From assembly GCA_015075405.1 (NCBI GenBank), contig JABTUK010000002.1, positions 868,001-932,000 of the forward strand: 64,000 bases of DNA. The letters are read 5' to 3'. The notes under the pieces were generated by a model. The model was not told the origin of the DNA. It did no database searches and saw nothing but the letters and a program-made list of their open reading frames with translations. A program made the position numbers and the translations under genes. The DNA comes from Anaerolineales bacterium. Its GTDB lineage: Bacteria; Chloroflexota; Anaerolineae; 4572-78; J111. Below, in pieces: positions 24,466 through 33,625 of this stretch; the stretch's first letter is position 1; every line of letters starts with the position of its first letter.

Positions 24466-26904
24466 ATGCCTGAGAAAATCATCCGTATTCTGCTGGTTGA
24501 AGACGAAGAGGCTCATGTTGCCCTTATCAGCCGCTCTTTTGAAGAACAAACCCCACCGATTGAACTGGTTGTGGCTCGCACCCTGCGCGAAGCAACCCAC
24601 CTGCTAATCAAACTGGCCCCCGACCTGATTATCACCGACTGGTTTCTGCCCGATGGAGACGGCATTGAACTATTAACAGCCGACCAAATCAACGCCAACT
24701 ATCCGGTGATAGTGATGACCAGCCACGGTAACGAGCAGGTTGCGGTTGAGGCGATGAAGGCCGGCGCGCTGGATTATGTGGTCAAGTCTGAAGTGACCCT
24801 ACTGGCTATGCCGCGTATCGTTCAACGTGTTTTGCGTGAATGGGGCTACATTGTTGAGCGCCGCCGGGCTGAAGATGAAGCCCGCCAGCGTAACCGGGAA
24901 CTCACCTTACTTAACCGCATCATTGCCGCTTCGGTTAGCGGCTTGACCGAAGAAATTCTGGAAACGGCCTGCCGCGAATTGGCCCCTGCCTTTAACGCTG
25001 CGCGAGTCAGCGCCGCCCTGTTTAATGCCGAAAAAACCGAGGCGACGATAATGGCCGAATTTGCCGGCGACGGCCAACCTTCCCGGCTGCATACCACCTT
25101 ACCCATTGCCCCCCATTCCATCTTCCAGCATCTGCTCATCCAGAAAACCCCGCTTGCTATAGACACTCAGTCCAACAGCCCCCAAGCTCTGCCCCTCTCC
25201 CCAACCCAGGCCGCCCCGCTCCTTATTCTACCGCTGACCCGAAACAACATTATTGTCGGCGCTTTAATTCTCGAAGTTGCCCCGCCCCGCCAATTCTCCA
25301 GCGCCGAAATCAACCTGGCCTGGAGTGTGGCCGACCAGATTAGCGTGGCTCTGGCGCGGGTTCAACTGGACAGCGAACAGCGGCAACTGAGCGCCGCCAT
25401 TGAGCAGACGGCCGAAAGTATCGTCATCACCGACGTTGCCGGTAATATTATCTATGTCAATCCAGCCTTTGAACGAATCACCGGCTACAGCCGGGCCGAA
25501 GCGATGGGTCAGAATCCACGAATTCTCAAAAGCGGCAAACACGAGGATGCTTATTATCAGGAGATGTGGGCCACCATCAGCACCGGAGGAGTTTGGCGCG
25601 GGCGCATCGTCAACCGCCGTAAAGATGGCAGCTTATATACTGAAGAAGAAACTATTACGCCGGTCAGAGATGAAAATGGGGTAATTGTTAACTATGTGGG
25701 CGTAAAACACGACGTCACCCGCGAACAGCAGTTAGAGGAACAGTATCGCCAGGCCCAAAAGATGGAAGCCGTGGGCCGTCTGACCGCCGGGATAGCCCAC
25801 GATTTTAACAACATTTTGACGGTGATTAATGGCTTCAGCGCCTTGATCAAAACCGAAATTCCCCCGGATAGCTCACTCCATGAGTCGCTGGACAAGATTA
25901 TTGACTCAGGCGGACGCGCCGCCAATCTGACTCGCCAGCTTCTGGCTTTTAGCCGCAAGCAACATGTTGAGCCAAAGGTCCTCTATCTCAATATGGTTGT
26001 GACCGAAATGAGCAAGATGCTGCACCGGATCATCGGCGAGGATATTGCCCTTGAAACCAAATTGGTCCCGGATTTATGGCCGGTGAAGATAGACCCCTCT
26101 CAGATTGACCAGGTTATCTTAAATCTGGTCGTTAATGCCCGTGATGCCATGCCCCAGGGCGGCAAACTAACCATCGAAACGGCCAATGTCAACCTCGACC
26201 AGAGCTACACCCGCCAGCATGCCGACGTTGCTCCCGGCGATTACGTCATGCTGGCCGTTAGCGATAACGGCATTGGCATGGCGGATGACGTCAAGCAGCA
26301 TATTTTTGAACCATTTTTTACCACCAAAGAAATGGGGCGGGGCACCGGGCTGGGCCTGGCCACCGTCTTTGGCATTATCAAACAAAGCGGCGGCCATATT
26401 TGGGTGTACAGCGAGCTGAACTACGGCACCATCTTCAAAATATATCTGCCTCGATTGCTGAGGGCGGGCCATCAACCGGAGCAAGTTTCGCCGGTCCGGC
26501 GCTTGTCAGGCGGCGGAGAAACAATCTTGTTGGTCGAAGATGAGCCGGCTGTGCGTGAATTAGCGGTCAAAGTGCTGCGCCGGCAGGGCTACCTGGTGCT
26601 GGAAGCGGCCAACGGCAAAGAAGCGCTGCAACTGGCTCAAGCGCATCAGGGCCAAATCCATCTCCTGCTGACCGATGTTATCATGCCCAACATGAACGGC
26701 AAAACCCTGGCTGAAGCCGTGACCAAACTGTACCCCCAAACCAAAATTCTGTTTTCCTCCGGCTACACCGACAACGTGATGATGCAGTTTGACCTGATGA
26801 ACTCCGAAGTTATGTTCATTTCCAAACCCTTTTCGCCTACAACCCTGACCCATAAAGTGCGAGACGCCCTCGACCGCTATCCTTCGAAAATGTTAGACTC
26901 CTGA
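24466..26904 (+). CDS. Hybrid sensor kinase: REC-GAF-PAS-HisKA-HATPase-REC
   Basis: An 812-residue soluble hybrid kinase. REC1 at about 5-125 has acceptor D58 (ITDWFLPDGDG). GAF spans about 150-300 and PAS/PAC about 305-425 (AAIEQTAESIVITDVAGNI; NYVGVKHDVTRE). HisKA has H445 in the AHDFNNIL form shared with many hybrid kinases. HATPase has NLVVNARDAM, DNGIGM and GTGLGLATVFGI. REC2 has acceptor D737 (LLTDVIMPNMNG). No membrane segments. Receivers at both ends suggest it takes phosphate from the upstream kinase and passes it on. Its stop codon lies in a 30-base repeat that also covers the end of the convergent trmL gene. Confidence 0.92.
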   Translation: MPEKIIRILLVEDEEAHVALISRSFEEQTPPIELVVARTLREATHLLIKLAPDLIITDWFLPDGDGIELLTADQINANYPVIVMTSHGNEQVAVEAMKAGALDYVVKSEVTLLAMPRIVQRVLREWGYIVERRRAEDEARQRNRELTLLNRIIAASVSGLTEEILETACRELAPAFNAARVSAALFNAEKTEATIMAEFAGDGQPSRLHTTLPIAPHSIFQHLLIQKTPLAIDTQSNSPQALPLSPTQAAPLLILPLTRNNIIVGALILEVAPPRQFSSAEINLAWSVADQISVALARVQLDSEQRQLSAAIEQTAESIVITDVAGNIIYVNPAFERITGYSRAEAMGQNPRILKSGKHEDAYYQEMWATISTGGVWRGRIVNRRKDGSLYTEEETITPVRDENGVIVNYVGVKHDVTREQQLEEQYRQAQKMEAVGRLTAGIAHDFNNILTVINGFSALIKTEIPPDSSLHESLDKIIDSGGRAANLTRQLLAFSRKQHVEPKVLYLNMVVTEMSKMLHRIIGEDIALETKLVPDLWPVKIDPSQIDQVILNLVVNARDAMPQGGKLTIETANVNLDQSYTRQHADVAPGDYVMLAVSDNGIGMADDVKQHIFEPFFTTKEMGRGTGLGLATVFGIIKQSGGHIWVYSELNYGTIFKIYLPRLLRAGHQPEQVSPVRRLSGGGETILLVEDEPAVRELAVKVLRRQGYLVLEAANGKEALQLAQAHQGQIHLLLTDVIMPNMNGKTLAEAVTKLYPQTKILFSSGYTDNVMMQFDLMNSEVMFISKPFSPTTLTHKVRDALDRYPSKMLDS

Positions 26905-27030
26905 ATGGCTCGTCATCCAAAATTTCTAGCTCAGAGGGGGTCTGTGACCCCCGGACGCCGGTCGCAGACCGGCTTGGAGCAATACAAATTGGATCTACTG
27001 AGACTCCTGAATAGCTCGTCATCCAAAATT
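26895..27030. repeat. Insertion flanked by a 30-base direct repeat at convergent gene ends
   Basis: AGACTCCTGAAT, G or A, then GCTCGTCATCCAAAATT occurs at 26895-26924 and again at 27001-27030. The 76 bases between contain a palindrome (GTCTGTGACCCCC..GGTCGCAGAC) and the dispersed AATTGGATCTACTGA motif. The left copy contains the kinase stop codon and the right copy the trmL stop codon. Confidence 0.75.
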
Positions 27031-27477
27031 ATATAAGGCCAGCATATGGTACATGACAATACCCACGCTGGTGGCTAAGTTCAAGCTGCGCACCTGGGGA
27101 TTTTTCATGGGGATGGTGTAACAGGCCGCCGGATAATCTTCCAGCAGCCGTTGGGGTAAGCCGCCGGTTTCCCGGCCAAACAGAAAAAAGTCGCCGGGCT
27201 GGGGTTGGATAAGGGTATAGGGCCGGCCTTTGGCTTTGGTGGTCAGCAAGTAAGTGCGGGTCATATCCAGCCCAGCCAGGAAAGCCGCTAAATCAGGCTC
27301 GTGTTTGAGGCGCACGTACTCCCAATAGTCCAATCCGGCCCGCTTGAGATGGCTGTCGTGCAGCACAAAGCTGGGCTTGCCGGCGATGATCAACTGCATC
27401 TCGGCGGCAGCGCACAGCCGGGCGATGTTGCCCGTATTTTGAGGAATTTCCGGTTCAACCAAGACCACGTTAAACAT
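27019..27477 (-). CDS. trmL: tRNA (cytidine/uridine-34-2'-O)-methyltransferase TrmL
   Basis: A 152-residue SPOUT methyltransferase acting on the wobble base of tRNA-Leu. VVLVEPEIPQNTGNIARLC is the family signature at the N-terminus, LFGRETGGLP forms part of the knot, and IPMKNPQVRSLNLATSVGIV is the SAM-binding knot at the C-terminus. The start at 27477 (MFNVVLVEPEI) overlaps the stop of the upstream MFS gene by 8 bases (ATGTTTAA), so translation is coupled. The last codons lie in the right copy of a direct repeat. Length is normal. Confidence 0.93.
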   Translation of the reverse strand: MFNVVLVEPEIPQNTGNIARLCAAAEMQLIIAGKPSFVLHDSHLKRAGLDYWEYVRLKHEPDLAAFLAGLDMTRTYLLTTKAKGRPYTLIQPQPGDFFLFGRETGGLPQRLLEDYPAACYTIPMKNPQVRSLNLATSVGIVMYHMLALYNFG

Positions 27478-28741
27478 AGTTTGGAGCAGCCGGTGGGCTA
27501 TCCATCTCACGCAGAGCCGGGTTAAAGAGTTGGCCCAGCGTGACCAGTAGATAACAGGCGGCGATAATCAGCAGGGTTGTGGTGACGGTTAAATTTTCCA
27601 CCAGGTAGCCGGTCAGCACCATGCCCAGCGGCGCAGCGACCAGAGCAATAGCCGTCAGCATGCCAAACACTCGCCCCCGCATCTCGGCCGGTATTCTTTC
27701 CTGGAAGACGGTCATCAACAACGGGTTGAGCGGACCGGCGACCAGGCCGGTCCACAGCAAAGCTGCTACGGCCACTGGAAAGGGTGGGGCCAAAGCCAAC
27801 AACCAAAAAGGCAACCCCACCAACACAAACAAGGCAATAAACGTAATGCGTCGAGGCAACCGGTGGCCCACCGCCCCAAACACCAGCCCGCCCATCACGG
27901 CCCCCGCGCCAAAGGTCGAGAGCAGCAGTCCTAACTGGGCGGCGCCGCCATAAATCTGTTGAGTGTAAACCGGCAGTACCACCGCAAACAGCGGCGAGTC
28001 GAGAAAGTTGGTAATGGCTACCGTCAAGACTAGGGCTAAAATCAAGCGAGAGCCGCGGACAAAGCGCAAGCCGGCGCGCAACTGCTCCAGGTAGCCCGCA
28101 GCAACTTCCCCTTTAACCTGCCCTGCTGGTACGGCCAACGCAAAGAGCAACGCCGAAACCATAAAACTGGCCGCATCGAGCCAGAGTACCTGGCTGCTGC
28201 CCAGCCAAGTAATCAGCAAGCCCGCCACCGCCGGCCCAATCAAGATCGCCAATCGTTGGATTGTTTGCTGCCAGGCGTTGACTCGTTCCGGCGGGGTAGC
28301 TGTGAGGGCGGCCAGGTCGGGCAGCAGCGCCTGGCGAGCGGTATTGCCGGGGGCGTCGAGCAGGGCGCTCAAAAAGACCAGCAGCAGCAACTGCCAGAAT
28401 TGCAGGCCGATGGTGAGATAAAGCAACGGAATTATGGCCACGGTCACGCCGCTGGCCAAGTCTGAGATAATACTCATCCGCTTGTAGCCCAGCCGGTCCA
28501 CCAGCGTGCCGCCGAAAAAGGCGGCCAACACCGCCGGCAAGGCCGTAAAAAAGCCAACCAGCCCGGTTTTGGCCGCGCTGCCGGTGGTTTCCAGTACAAA
28601 CCAGGGCACGGCGACCATGGTCAGGTTATTGCCGATCATCGAGATGGCGTTGGCGGCCAAAAACGTGTACAGCGGCAGGCGTTTCATTCGTCCCAGTTTA
28701 AGCCAGTTGGCTGCTTTAAGCAAAGATAAAGCAGGCGTCAT
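27470..28741 (-). CDS. MFS transporter, EntS/drug-efflux-like
   Basis: A 423-residue inner-membrane transporter with about 12 helices. The loop motif GTLVDRLGYKRMSIISDL between helices 2 and 3 is the MFS signature, repeated in weaker form in the second half (GAVGHRLPRRITF). The helix-1 segment (NAISMIGNNLTMVAVPWFVLETTGS) is typical of the EntS/MFS_3 exporters, which export siderophores or drugs by proton antiport. GGGGG five bases before the ATG supports this start. It is coupled to trmL downstream, probably a chance operon. Substrate unknown. Confidence 0.88.
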   Translation of the reverse strand: MTPALSLLKAANWLKLGRMKRLPLYTFLAANAISMIGNNLTMVAVPWFVLETTGSAAKTGLVGFFTALPAVLAAFFGGTLVDRLGYKRMSIISDLASGVTVAIIPLLYLTIGLQFWQLLLLVFLSALLDAPGNTARQALLPDLAALTATPPERVNAWQQTIQRLAILIGPAVAGLLITWLGSSQVLWLDAASFMVSALLFALAVPAGQVKGEVAAGYLEQLRAGLRFVRGSRLILALVLTVAITNFLDSPLFAVVLPVYTQQIYGGAAQLGLLLSTFGAGAVMGGLVFGAVGHRLPRRITFIALFVLVGLPFWLLALAPPFPVAVAALLWTGLVAGPLNPLLMTVFQERIPAEMRGRVFGMLTAIALVAAPLGMVLTGYLVENLTVTTTLLIIAACYLLVTLGQLFNPALREMDSPPAAPNYV

Positions 28742-28817
28742 TAGCCCCCTTTGAACCCCACCCTGATTTTACGCCACCTGGCCTGTTTTACAATTCTAAT
28801 ATTTGGTGGAATAATGG

Positions 28818-28932
28818 GGATCAGTAGATCCAATTTTTGACCGTAGCAAAGGCATCCCCATGCCTTTGCGGGCGGCATAGGGATGCCGTCCTACAGAAAT
28901 GTGGCAAGGAATGCCGTCCTACAGAAATGTAG
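28818..28932. repeat. GCATCCCCATGC double hairpin, copy 2
   Basis: TCAGTAGATCCAATTTTT is followed by AAAGGCATccccATGCCTTT, then GGCATAGGGATGCC and CCTACAGAAATGT, with the last part duplicated (GGAATGCCGTCCTACAGAAATGT). Same family as 16741-16800. The gap 28742-28968 shows nothing else apart from this and the start of the next leader. Confidence 0.82.
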
Positions 28933-28968
28933 ATATTTACCTGGTTGTAACCTTACCGCCAATCTATT

Positions 28969-31527
28969 ATGCCATTAATTCTACTCATTAGCCCCGATTA
29001 TAACCTGAGTGAATCCCTGGCCGTTCCTGAATTGAAAATGATCAGCCTGGCTCAGGTATCTACCATAGACGAGGCTCAGGTTTACCTGGCTTCTTGTCCC
29101 CAGGGCGCGCCCCCGGTAGATGTGATCCTCCTTCAGTCTGAAAGTGACCCACCTCTTGCGGCGGCTTGTCGCCGGTTGCGGCAGTACCCCTGGGCCAAGT
29201 CTATTCCCTTAATTGCTTTGCTGCATCAGCCTGAAGAACGCCTGGCAGTTTTAGAAGCCGGCGCGGATGATTATCTGCTGCTGCCGTTGCTGCCGGCAGA
29301 GGTTAAAACTCGCTTGAGCATCTATTTGCGGTCTCCGCTGCCTATTTTTGCCGGTCTATCTCCGGTGATAGACCAACTCAAGCGCGGAACTGTCTCGCGC
29401 GCCGTCTGGGAGCAGGGTTTGAAGCAGTTGGCCGAACAGTATCAAGCGGAATCGGCCTGGGTCTTTTTGCTGGATCAGGCTGAGTCAAAAACCACTTTGG
29501 CGGCAGGCCACAACCGCTCCCCCTTCCCAATCCAGGAAGGGAAAAGTTTAAACCGAGAAATCAAGGCCCTGATCCAATGTGAGCCACTGCCAGGGGGTGA
29601 CCCGCATTGGCTTGAAGTTGAACAAGCCCCTACCGGCTATCACTTCATCTTGTTGCTCAAAAGTCATCATCATCTGTTTGGCCTGCTGGTGTTAAGTTAC
29701 CCCGGCCGGCCGCTCCTGTCTCAATTTGATAAAGACACCCTGGCTGCCGTGAGCCAAAACCTGGGAACAATGCTAGAGATGCAGCAGATTCAACAAGACA
29801 CCCAGGTTTACGCCACCCATAATGCCTTTATGTTGTTACTGGCGCGGACCATTAGCCAGCAGCTTGATCTGGATGCGATTCTCTCGCTCACCCTGGAGCA
29901 GGTGATTCCCTTGTTAAATGCCGTTAGCGGCGAAATCTGGCTGCTTGGGCCTGATGAAGCCTGGCTAGAGTTGGCCTCATCCCTCACCGCGCCCTCTACT
30001 CGCCGCCAACTCAGCCGCCGCCCCAGCCCTAAAGGCTTGCTGGGCTGGGTAGCGCAGCAAGGTCAGACCCTCCCTGTGGCCTGGCCGGCCCGCGACCCAC
30101 GCTTTGACCCGGCTGTAGATCTGCGCGAGGACGGATCGGATTATTCGCTCCTGGCTGCGCCGTTGCGTCACCGCGACCAAACAATAGGCGTGTTAGCCGT
30201 CTACGGCCAATCTAATTTAACCTATACCCCCCAGGATGTGGTTTTGTTGGAAAGTATTGCCGGCCTGGCTGCGTCGGCGTTGGCGAATGCCCGCCTGCTG
30301 GGCCGAATCCGCGAGTACAGCGAACAGAGCCAGGGCCTCTATGAAATGAGCCGCCAGATTGCTGCGGGTCTCGATTTGGAAAGCACTCTTCAGCGAATTC
30401 TGCATTGGGTGGACCGGCTCTTTGGCATCGAAGCGGCTCTCCTCTGGTTGATAAAAGAGTCAGATGAGGTTTTACGGTTAACCGGCGCTTCGGGGGTTGA
30501 CCTGCCGGATGAGCCGCTCATTGAGTTACCCTTAGGGCAAGGGTTGGCCGGATGGGTAGCCCAGAGCGGCGAGGCCGTCATCATCAATGATCCGGTCCGC
30601 GACCCCCGGCCGCACTGGACGACCGCGGAGTTGCTGCGGCTTCCCTTGCGCAACCTCATGGCCGCGCCAATGATGTATCACGGCCAGACCATCGGGGTTT
30701 TATGCCTGGTTAACAAAGATGAGGGACTTTTTACTGAAGCTGATTTAACCCTTCTCTCCACCGCCCTGGAAATGATTGCCTCAGCCGTAGGGAATGCCCG
30801 ATTACACACCCAAACGGTAGCCTTGATGGAGGAACGTGAGCGCTTGAGCCAGCAACTTCTTCAAAACGAACGCCTGGCTACCATTGGCCGGCTCACCGGG
30901 GCTTTGTCCCACGAAATTAATAACCCAATGCAAGCTATTCAAGGGGCGCTGGTTTTGGCCCTGGAAGAGCTAGACAGCCCGGCCGATTTAGCCGCTTACC
31001 TGCAACTGTGTTTGCAAGAGTCGAAGCGGGTGGTCCAACTGCTCGAGCGGCTGAGCCAGATTTACCGGCCCCGCCCCTCTGAAGCGCCCGAATGGCTTGA
31101 TCTAAACGCCCTGCTCGGTGAGGTTATTCAGTTAGCCCACAATGAATTGAAGCGGCAAAAAGTGACCCTACAAACCCATCTGGCCCCCCATCTGCCCCAG
31201 GTGAGAGGCGTGCCGCATCAACTCCACCTGGTTTTTTTGAGTTTGTTATTGAACCTCAGCGACGCCATCGGTGTGGCCGGCGGCGGCAAGTTGCAACTCC
31301 GCTCTGAGGCGCTGCCTGAAATGGTCTGCATCGAGTTTTCAACCGACCTGGCCGTTTTGCCCATCGCCAATTGGTTGGCGGTTTTCAAAGCTGAGCCGAC
31401 CCTTAAAGAAGGCGAACTCAGCTTCGGTCTTTCCCTTAGCCGGGATATTATCGCCGCCCATCGCGGCCTGATCGAGTTGATGGAGCAGGATCAGCGGGCG
31501 GTTTGTACTATCAAACTACCCTTATGA
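28969..31527 (+). CDS. Pseudo-receiver / multi-GAF histidine kinase with degenerate ATPase domain
   Basis: An 852-residue soluble protein. Residues 1-122 look like a receiver, but the phospho-acceptor strand reads VDVILLQSESDPP, so the Asp is missing. Three GAF-like domains follow (about 130-270, 280-440 and 455-600; the second and third contain GLLGWVAQQGQTLPV and GLAGWVAQSGEAVII). HisKA is intact with H648 (ALSHEINNPMQ). In the ATPase part the N box is partly kept (LLLNLSDAIG) and a GFGLSLSRDII-type G box remains. The DxGxG loop is replaced by STDLAVLP and the F box is not recognisable. ATP binding is therefore doubtful. It lies just upstream of the OmpR-type regulator and GTPase cluster and may be a scaffold or sensor for it. 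Confidence 0.82.
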   Translation: MPLILLISPDYNLSESLAVPELKMISLAQVSTIDEAQVYLASCPQGAPPVDVILLQSESDPPLAAACRRLRQYPWAKSIPLIALLHQPEERLAVLEAGADDYLLLPLLPAEVKTRLSIYLRSPLPIFAGLSPVIDQLKRGTVSRAVWEQGLKQLAEQYQAESAWVFLLDQAESKTTLAAGHNRSPFPIQEGKSLNREIKALIQCEPLPGGDPHWLEVEQAPTGYHFILLLKSHHHLFGLLVLSYPGRPLLSQFDKDTLAAVSQNLGTMLEMQQIQQDTQVYATHNAFMLLLARTISQQLDLDAILSLTLEQVIPLLNAVSGEIWLLGPDEAWLELASSLTAPSTRRQLSRRPSPKGLLGWVAQQGQTLPVAWPARDPRFDPAVDLREDGSDYSLLAAPLRHRDQTIGVLAVYGQSNLTYTPQDVVLLESIAGLAASALANARLLGRIREYSEQSQGLYEMSRQIAAGLDLESTLQRILHWVDRLFGIEAALLWLIKESDEVLRLTGASGVDLPDEPLIELPLGQGLAGWVAQSGEAVIINDPVRDPRPHWTTAELLRLPLRNLMAAPMMYHGQTIGVLCLVNKDEGLFTEADLTLLSTALEMIASAVGNARLHTQTVALMEERERLSQQLLQNERLATIGRLTGALSHEINNPMQAIQGALVLALEELDSPADLAAYLQLCLQESKRVVQLLERLSQIYRPRPSEAPEWLDLNALLGEVIQLAHNELKRQKVTLQTHLAPHLPQVRGVPHQLHLVFLSLLLNLSDAIGVAGGGKLQLRSEALPEMVCIEFSTDLAVLPIANWLAVFKAEPTLKEGELSFGLSLSRDIIAAHRGLIELMEQDQRAVCTIKLPL

Positions 31528-31554
31528 GGTTTGATTGCAAACAAAATTTGGTAA

Positions 31555-31613
31555 AGCCTGGAAGGTTGGCAGGCTGGTAAATCTTAACCAATCTTCCAGT
31601 CTTCCAATCTTCC
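31555..31613. repeat. TTGGAAG heptamer-like inverted array
   Basis: GCCTGGAAGGTTGGCAGG at the left faces ATCTTCCAGTCTTCCAATCTTCC at the right as 7-base units. It lies between the pseudo-receiver kinase and the OmpR-type regulator gene. Confidence 0.7.
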
Positions 31614-31650
31614 CGGATTATTTGAGATTGCGGATTTTAAACCAAACTTT

Positions 31651-32442
31651 ATGTCCACTCCCCAAATATTAATTGTTGACGACGAGCCGAATATTCGTTT
31701 TGTGCTAGAGCGCGCCCTGCGACACGAAGGTTATGCCCTTGACGTGGCTGACTCTGGGGCCGAAGCCCTGCGCAAACTGGCCGACGGCCCGCCCTACGAC
31801 CTGCTGCTGCTCGATTTGCAGATGGAACCCATTGGCGGCCTAGAGGTGCTGCAAGCGGCCAAAGAGCGCGACCCTGATCTGGTCGCCATTATTCTGACCG
31901 CGCACGGCACGATGGAAAGCGCGGTGGAAGCCCTACGCCTGGGCGCGTTTGATTATCTATTCAAACCGGCCATGCCCGAAACAATTCGCCAACGGGTGGG
32001 TGAAGGGTTGCGCCGCCGCCAACAGGGTCTACAGCGCCGCCGCCTGCTGGCCCAAATTGACGGGCTGCGTCAAACCTTGAGCGAACTGGACAATGCCGCC
32101 GAATTTACGGCTCCCCCGCTTATTCCCCAGCGCTTCATCCGCTCCGGTTCTCTGGTCATTGATACCCATCACCGCGCCGCTACCCTGGCAGATCGGCTGC
32201 TGGATTTAACCACCGCCGAGTTTGACCTGCTGCTCTGTCTGGTCAAAGCGGCGCCCAAACCGCTCGCCCCCCGCCAGTTGGTCAATCTGGCCCTCGGCTA
32301 CGATTGTGAGGATCAGGAAGCCCGCGAGATCATCAAGTGGCATATTCATCACCTCCGCCGCAAAATCGAACCGAACCCTGCCCAGCCCTGCTACATTATA
32401 ACCGTGCGGCATCAGGGCTACCTCTGGTCGCCTGATTGCTAA
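31651..32442 (+). CDS. OmpR/PhoB-type response regulator
   Basis: A 263-residue transcription factor. The receiver (about 4-120) has the acidic pair in ILIVDDEPN, acceptor D55 (LLLLDLQMEP), the Thr in AIILTAHGT and Lys in YLFKPAMP. A linker of about 45 residues is followed by a winged-helix domain (about 165-260: LTTAEFDLLLCLVKAAPKPL; IIKWHIHHLRRKIEP; IITVRHQGYLW). The recognition-helix region KWHIHHLRRKI matches the family but is less conserved than PhoB (usually VDVHIRRLRRKL). It lies upstream of the Roadblock/GTPase genes by 300 bases and may control them. No ribosome site is evident before the ATG. Confidence 0.88.
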   Translation: MSTPQILIVDDEPNIRFVLERALRHEGYALDVADSGAEALRKLADGPPYDLLLLDLQMEPIGGLEVLQAAKERDPDLVAIILTAHGTMESAVEALRLGAFDYLFKPAMPETIRQRVGEGLRRRQQGLQRRRLLAQIDGLRQTLSELDNAAEFTAPPLIPQRFIRSGSLVIDTHHRAATLADRLLDLTTAEFDLLLCLVKAAPKPLAPRQLVNLALGYDCEDQEAREIIKWHIHHLRRKIEPNPAQPCYIITVRHQGYLWSPDC

Positions 32443-32490
32443 CCTCCCCAACCTTTCAGGTGTGTTTCAATCGAGTTGATGAATGTAGAA

Positions 32491-32528
32491 GTTGGAGTCC
32501 AAAGCAAGCTTTGGACTCCAGTTCCAAC
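32491..32528. repeat. GGAGTCCAAAGC palindrome, copy 3
   Basis: GTTGGAGTCCAAAGCAAG and its complement ending TTGGACTCCAGTTCCAAC form a short hairpin. Same family as 9163 and 13411. Confidence 0.85.
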
Positions 32529-32589
32529 TCCCCAACCTTTCCCAACCTTCCCTAACCGCCTTTCCCTTCAAAAGCTGTTATCATCCAAA

Positions 32590-32709
32590 TATAGTTCTTT
32601 AGAAAAGTTTTCGCCACTGAAACAGGTAGCAGGGTAGCAGGCCATAAGTTTGCTACTTTGCTACCTGCTACCTTGATCGTTAGGAAAGAATTTTTCTGGA
32701 CACCTATAA
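32590..32709. repeat. Nested element: TATAG..CAGAAAA ends around a GGTAGCA array
   Basis: The ends (TATAGTTCTTTAGAAAAG and, as complement, TATAGGTGTCCAGAAAAATT) resemble those of the element at 12849-12961. The core is GGTAGCA units facing TGCTACC units around CATAAGTTTG. The right end contains GAAAGAATTTTTCTGGACA, which recurs exactly near 61440. It fills most of the gap before the receiver-Roadblock gene. Confidence 0.75.
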
Positions 32710-32742
32710 GTTAATTCTAGTTTCTAATCAAGGCCCCTCCTG

Positions 32743-33624
32743 GTGACTCAAAAGCGTATTTTGATTGTAGACGACGAGGAATCCATCCTGACCGTTTTGA
32801 AAAACAGCCTCAAAAAAGTTGAGGCCAGTTATCAGGTGGTCACGGTTAAAGATGGCTTTACCGCCCTGGACCAACTGCGGCTTCAGCCCTTTGATCTGGT
32901 CATTAGCGACTACAACATGGCCGATATGGACGGCCTGGAACTTTTGGAGGCCATTCACTATCTGCAACCCACAACCCCTTTGATCATGATTACGGCCTAT
33001 GGCAGCGACACCCTCCAGGCCGAGGCCCATCACTTACATGTCTACCGTTATCTGACCAAGCCATTAGATATTAGCGCCTTCCGGCAAATTGTGCAGGAGG
33101 CTCTGGGCGACAGGCCGGTATCGCGGCCAAAAATCACCATGCTGTCCGATGAACAGTACCATCAGCTTAGCCGCCTGCTCGAGAGCCTGCTCAAAGAGGT
33201 TAGCGCCGGGTACATCTTTTTGGCCGACGCGCACGGCCGTACCATTGCCGCCGTTGGCCGCAAAACCGATCTGCCGATGGAACAGATTGCCTCGCTCCTC
33301 TCCAGCGGAATTGCAACCCTGGCCGAAGCCGGACGCGCCCTGGATGGAGAAACCGACGCCATCAGTCTGACCTATCGGGAAGGCAAAAATGAATACCTGT
33401 ACGCGGTCAACATCGGCCAGCAATTTTTACTGATTCTGATGATCAAGCGAGGGCCGTATAGCAGCCGGTTAGGGTCGGTTTGGTATTATGCGCAGCAAAC
33501 GGCGGTGAGCCTGCGTGACACCTTGAGCCAGTCCACCTGCCCTGACCCGCAGCAAATTTTTGAGCAAGCTATTGATCGTGCCTTTGAAGATGAATTGGAT
33601 AAATTATTTACAGCGGGAGAGTAA
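32743..33624 (+). CDS. Receiver-Roadblock/LC7 fusion protein
   Basis: A 293-residue soluble protein (GTG start). Residues about 4-120 are a receiver with ILIVDDEES, acceptor D56 (LVISDYNMADMDG), switch Thr in IMITAYGS and Lys in YLTKPLD. Residues about 135-260 form a Roadblock/LC7 domain (LSRLLESLLKEVSAGYIFLADAHGRTIAAVG..; LLILMIKRGP). The C-terminal tail is acidic (FEDELDKLF). Roadblock proteins such as MglB regulate Ras-like MglA GTPases. Fusing the domain to a receiver would put that control directly under a phosphorelay. The stop is one base before the next gene's ATG, so the two are coupled, and the GTPase follows after that gene. Confidence 0.82.
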   Translation: MTQKRILIVDDEESILTVLKNSLKKVEASYQVVTVKDGFTALDQLRLQPFDLVISDYNMADMDGLELLEAIHYLQPTTPLIMITAYGSDTLQAEAHHLHVYRYLTKPLDISAFRQIVQEALGDRPVSRPKITMLSDEQYHQLSRLLESLLKEVSAGYIFLADAHGRTIAAVGRKTDLPMEQIASLLSSGIATLAEAGRALDGETDAISLTYREGKNEYLYAVNIGQQFLLILMIKRGPYSSRLGSVWYYAQQTAVSLRDTLSQSTCPDPQQIFEQAIDRAFEDELDKLFTAGE

Positions 33625-33625
33625 G

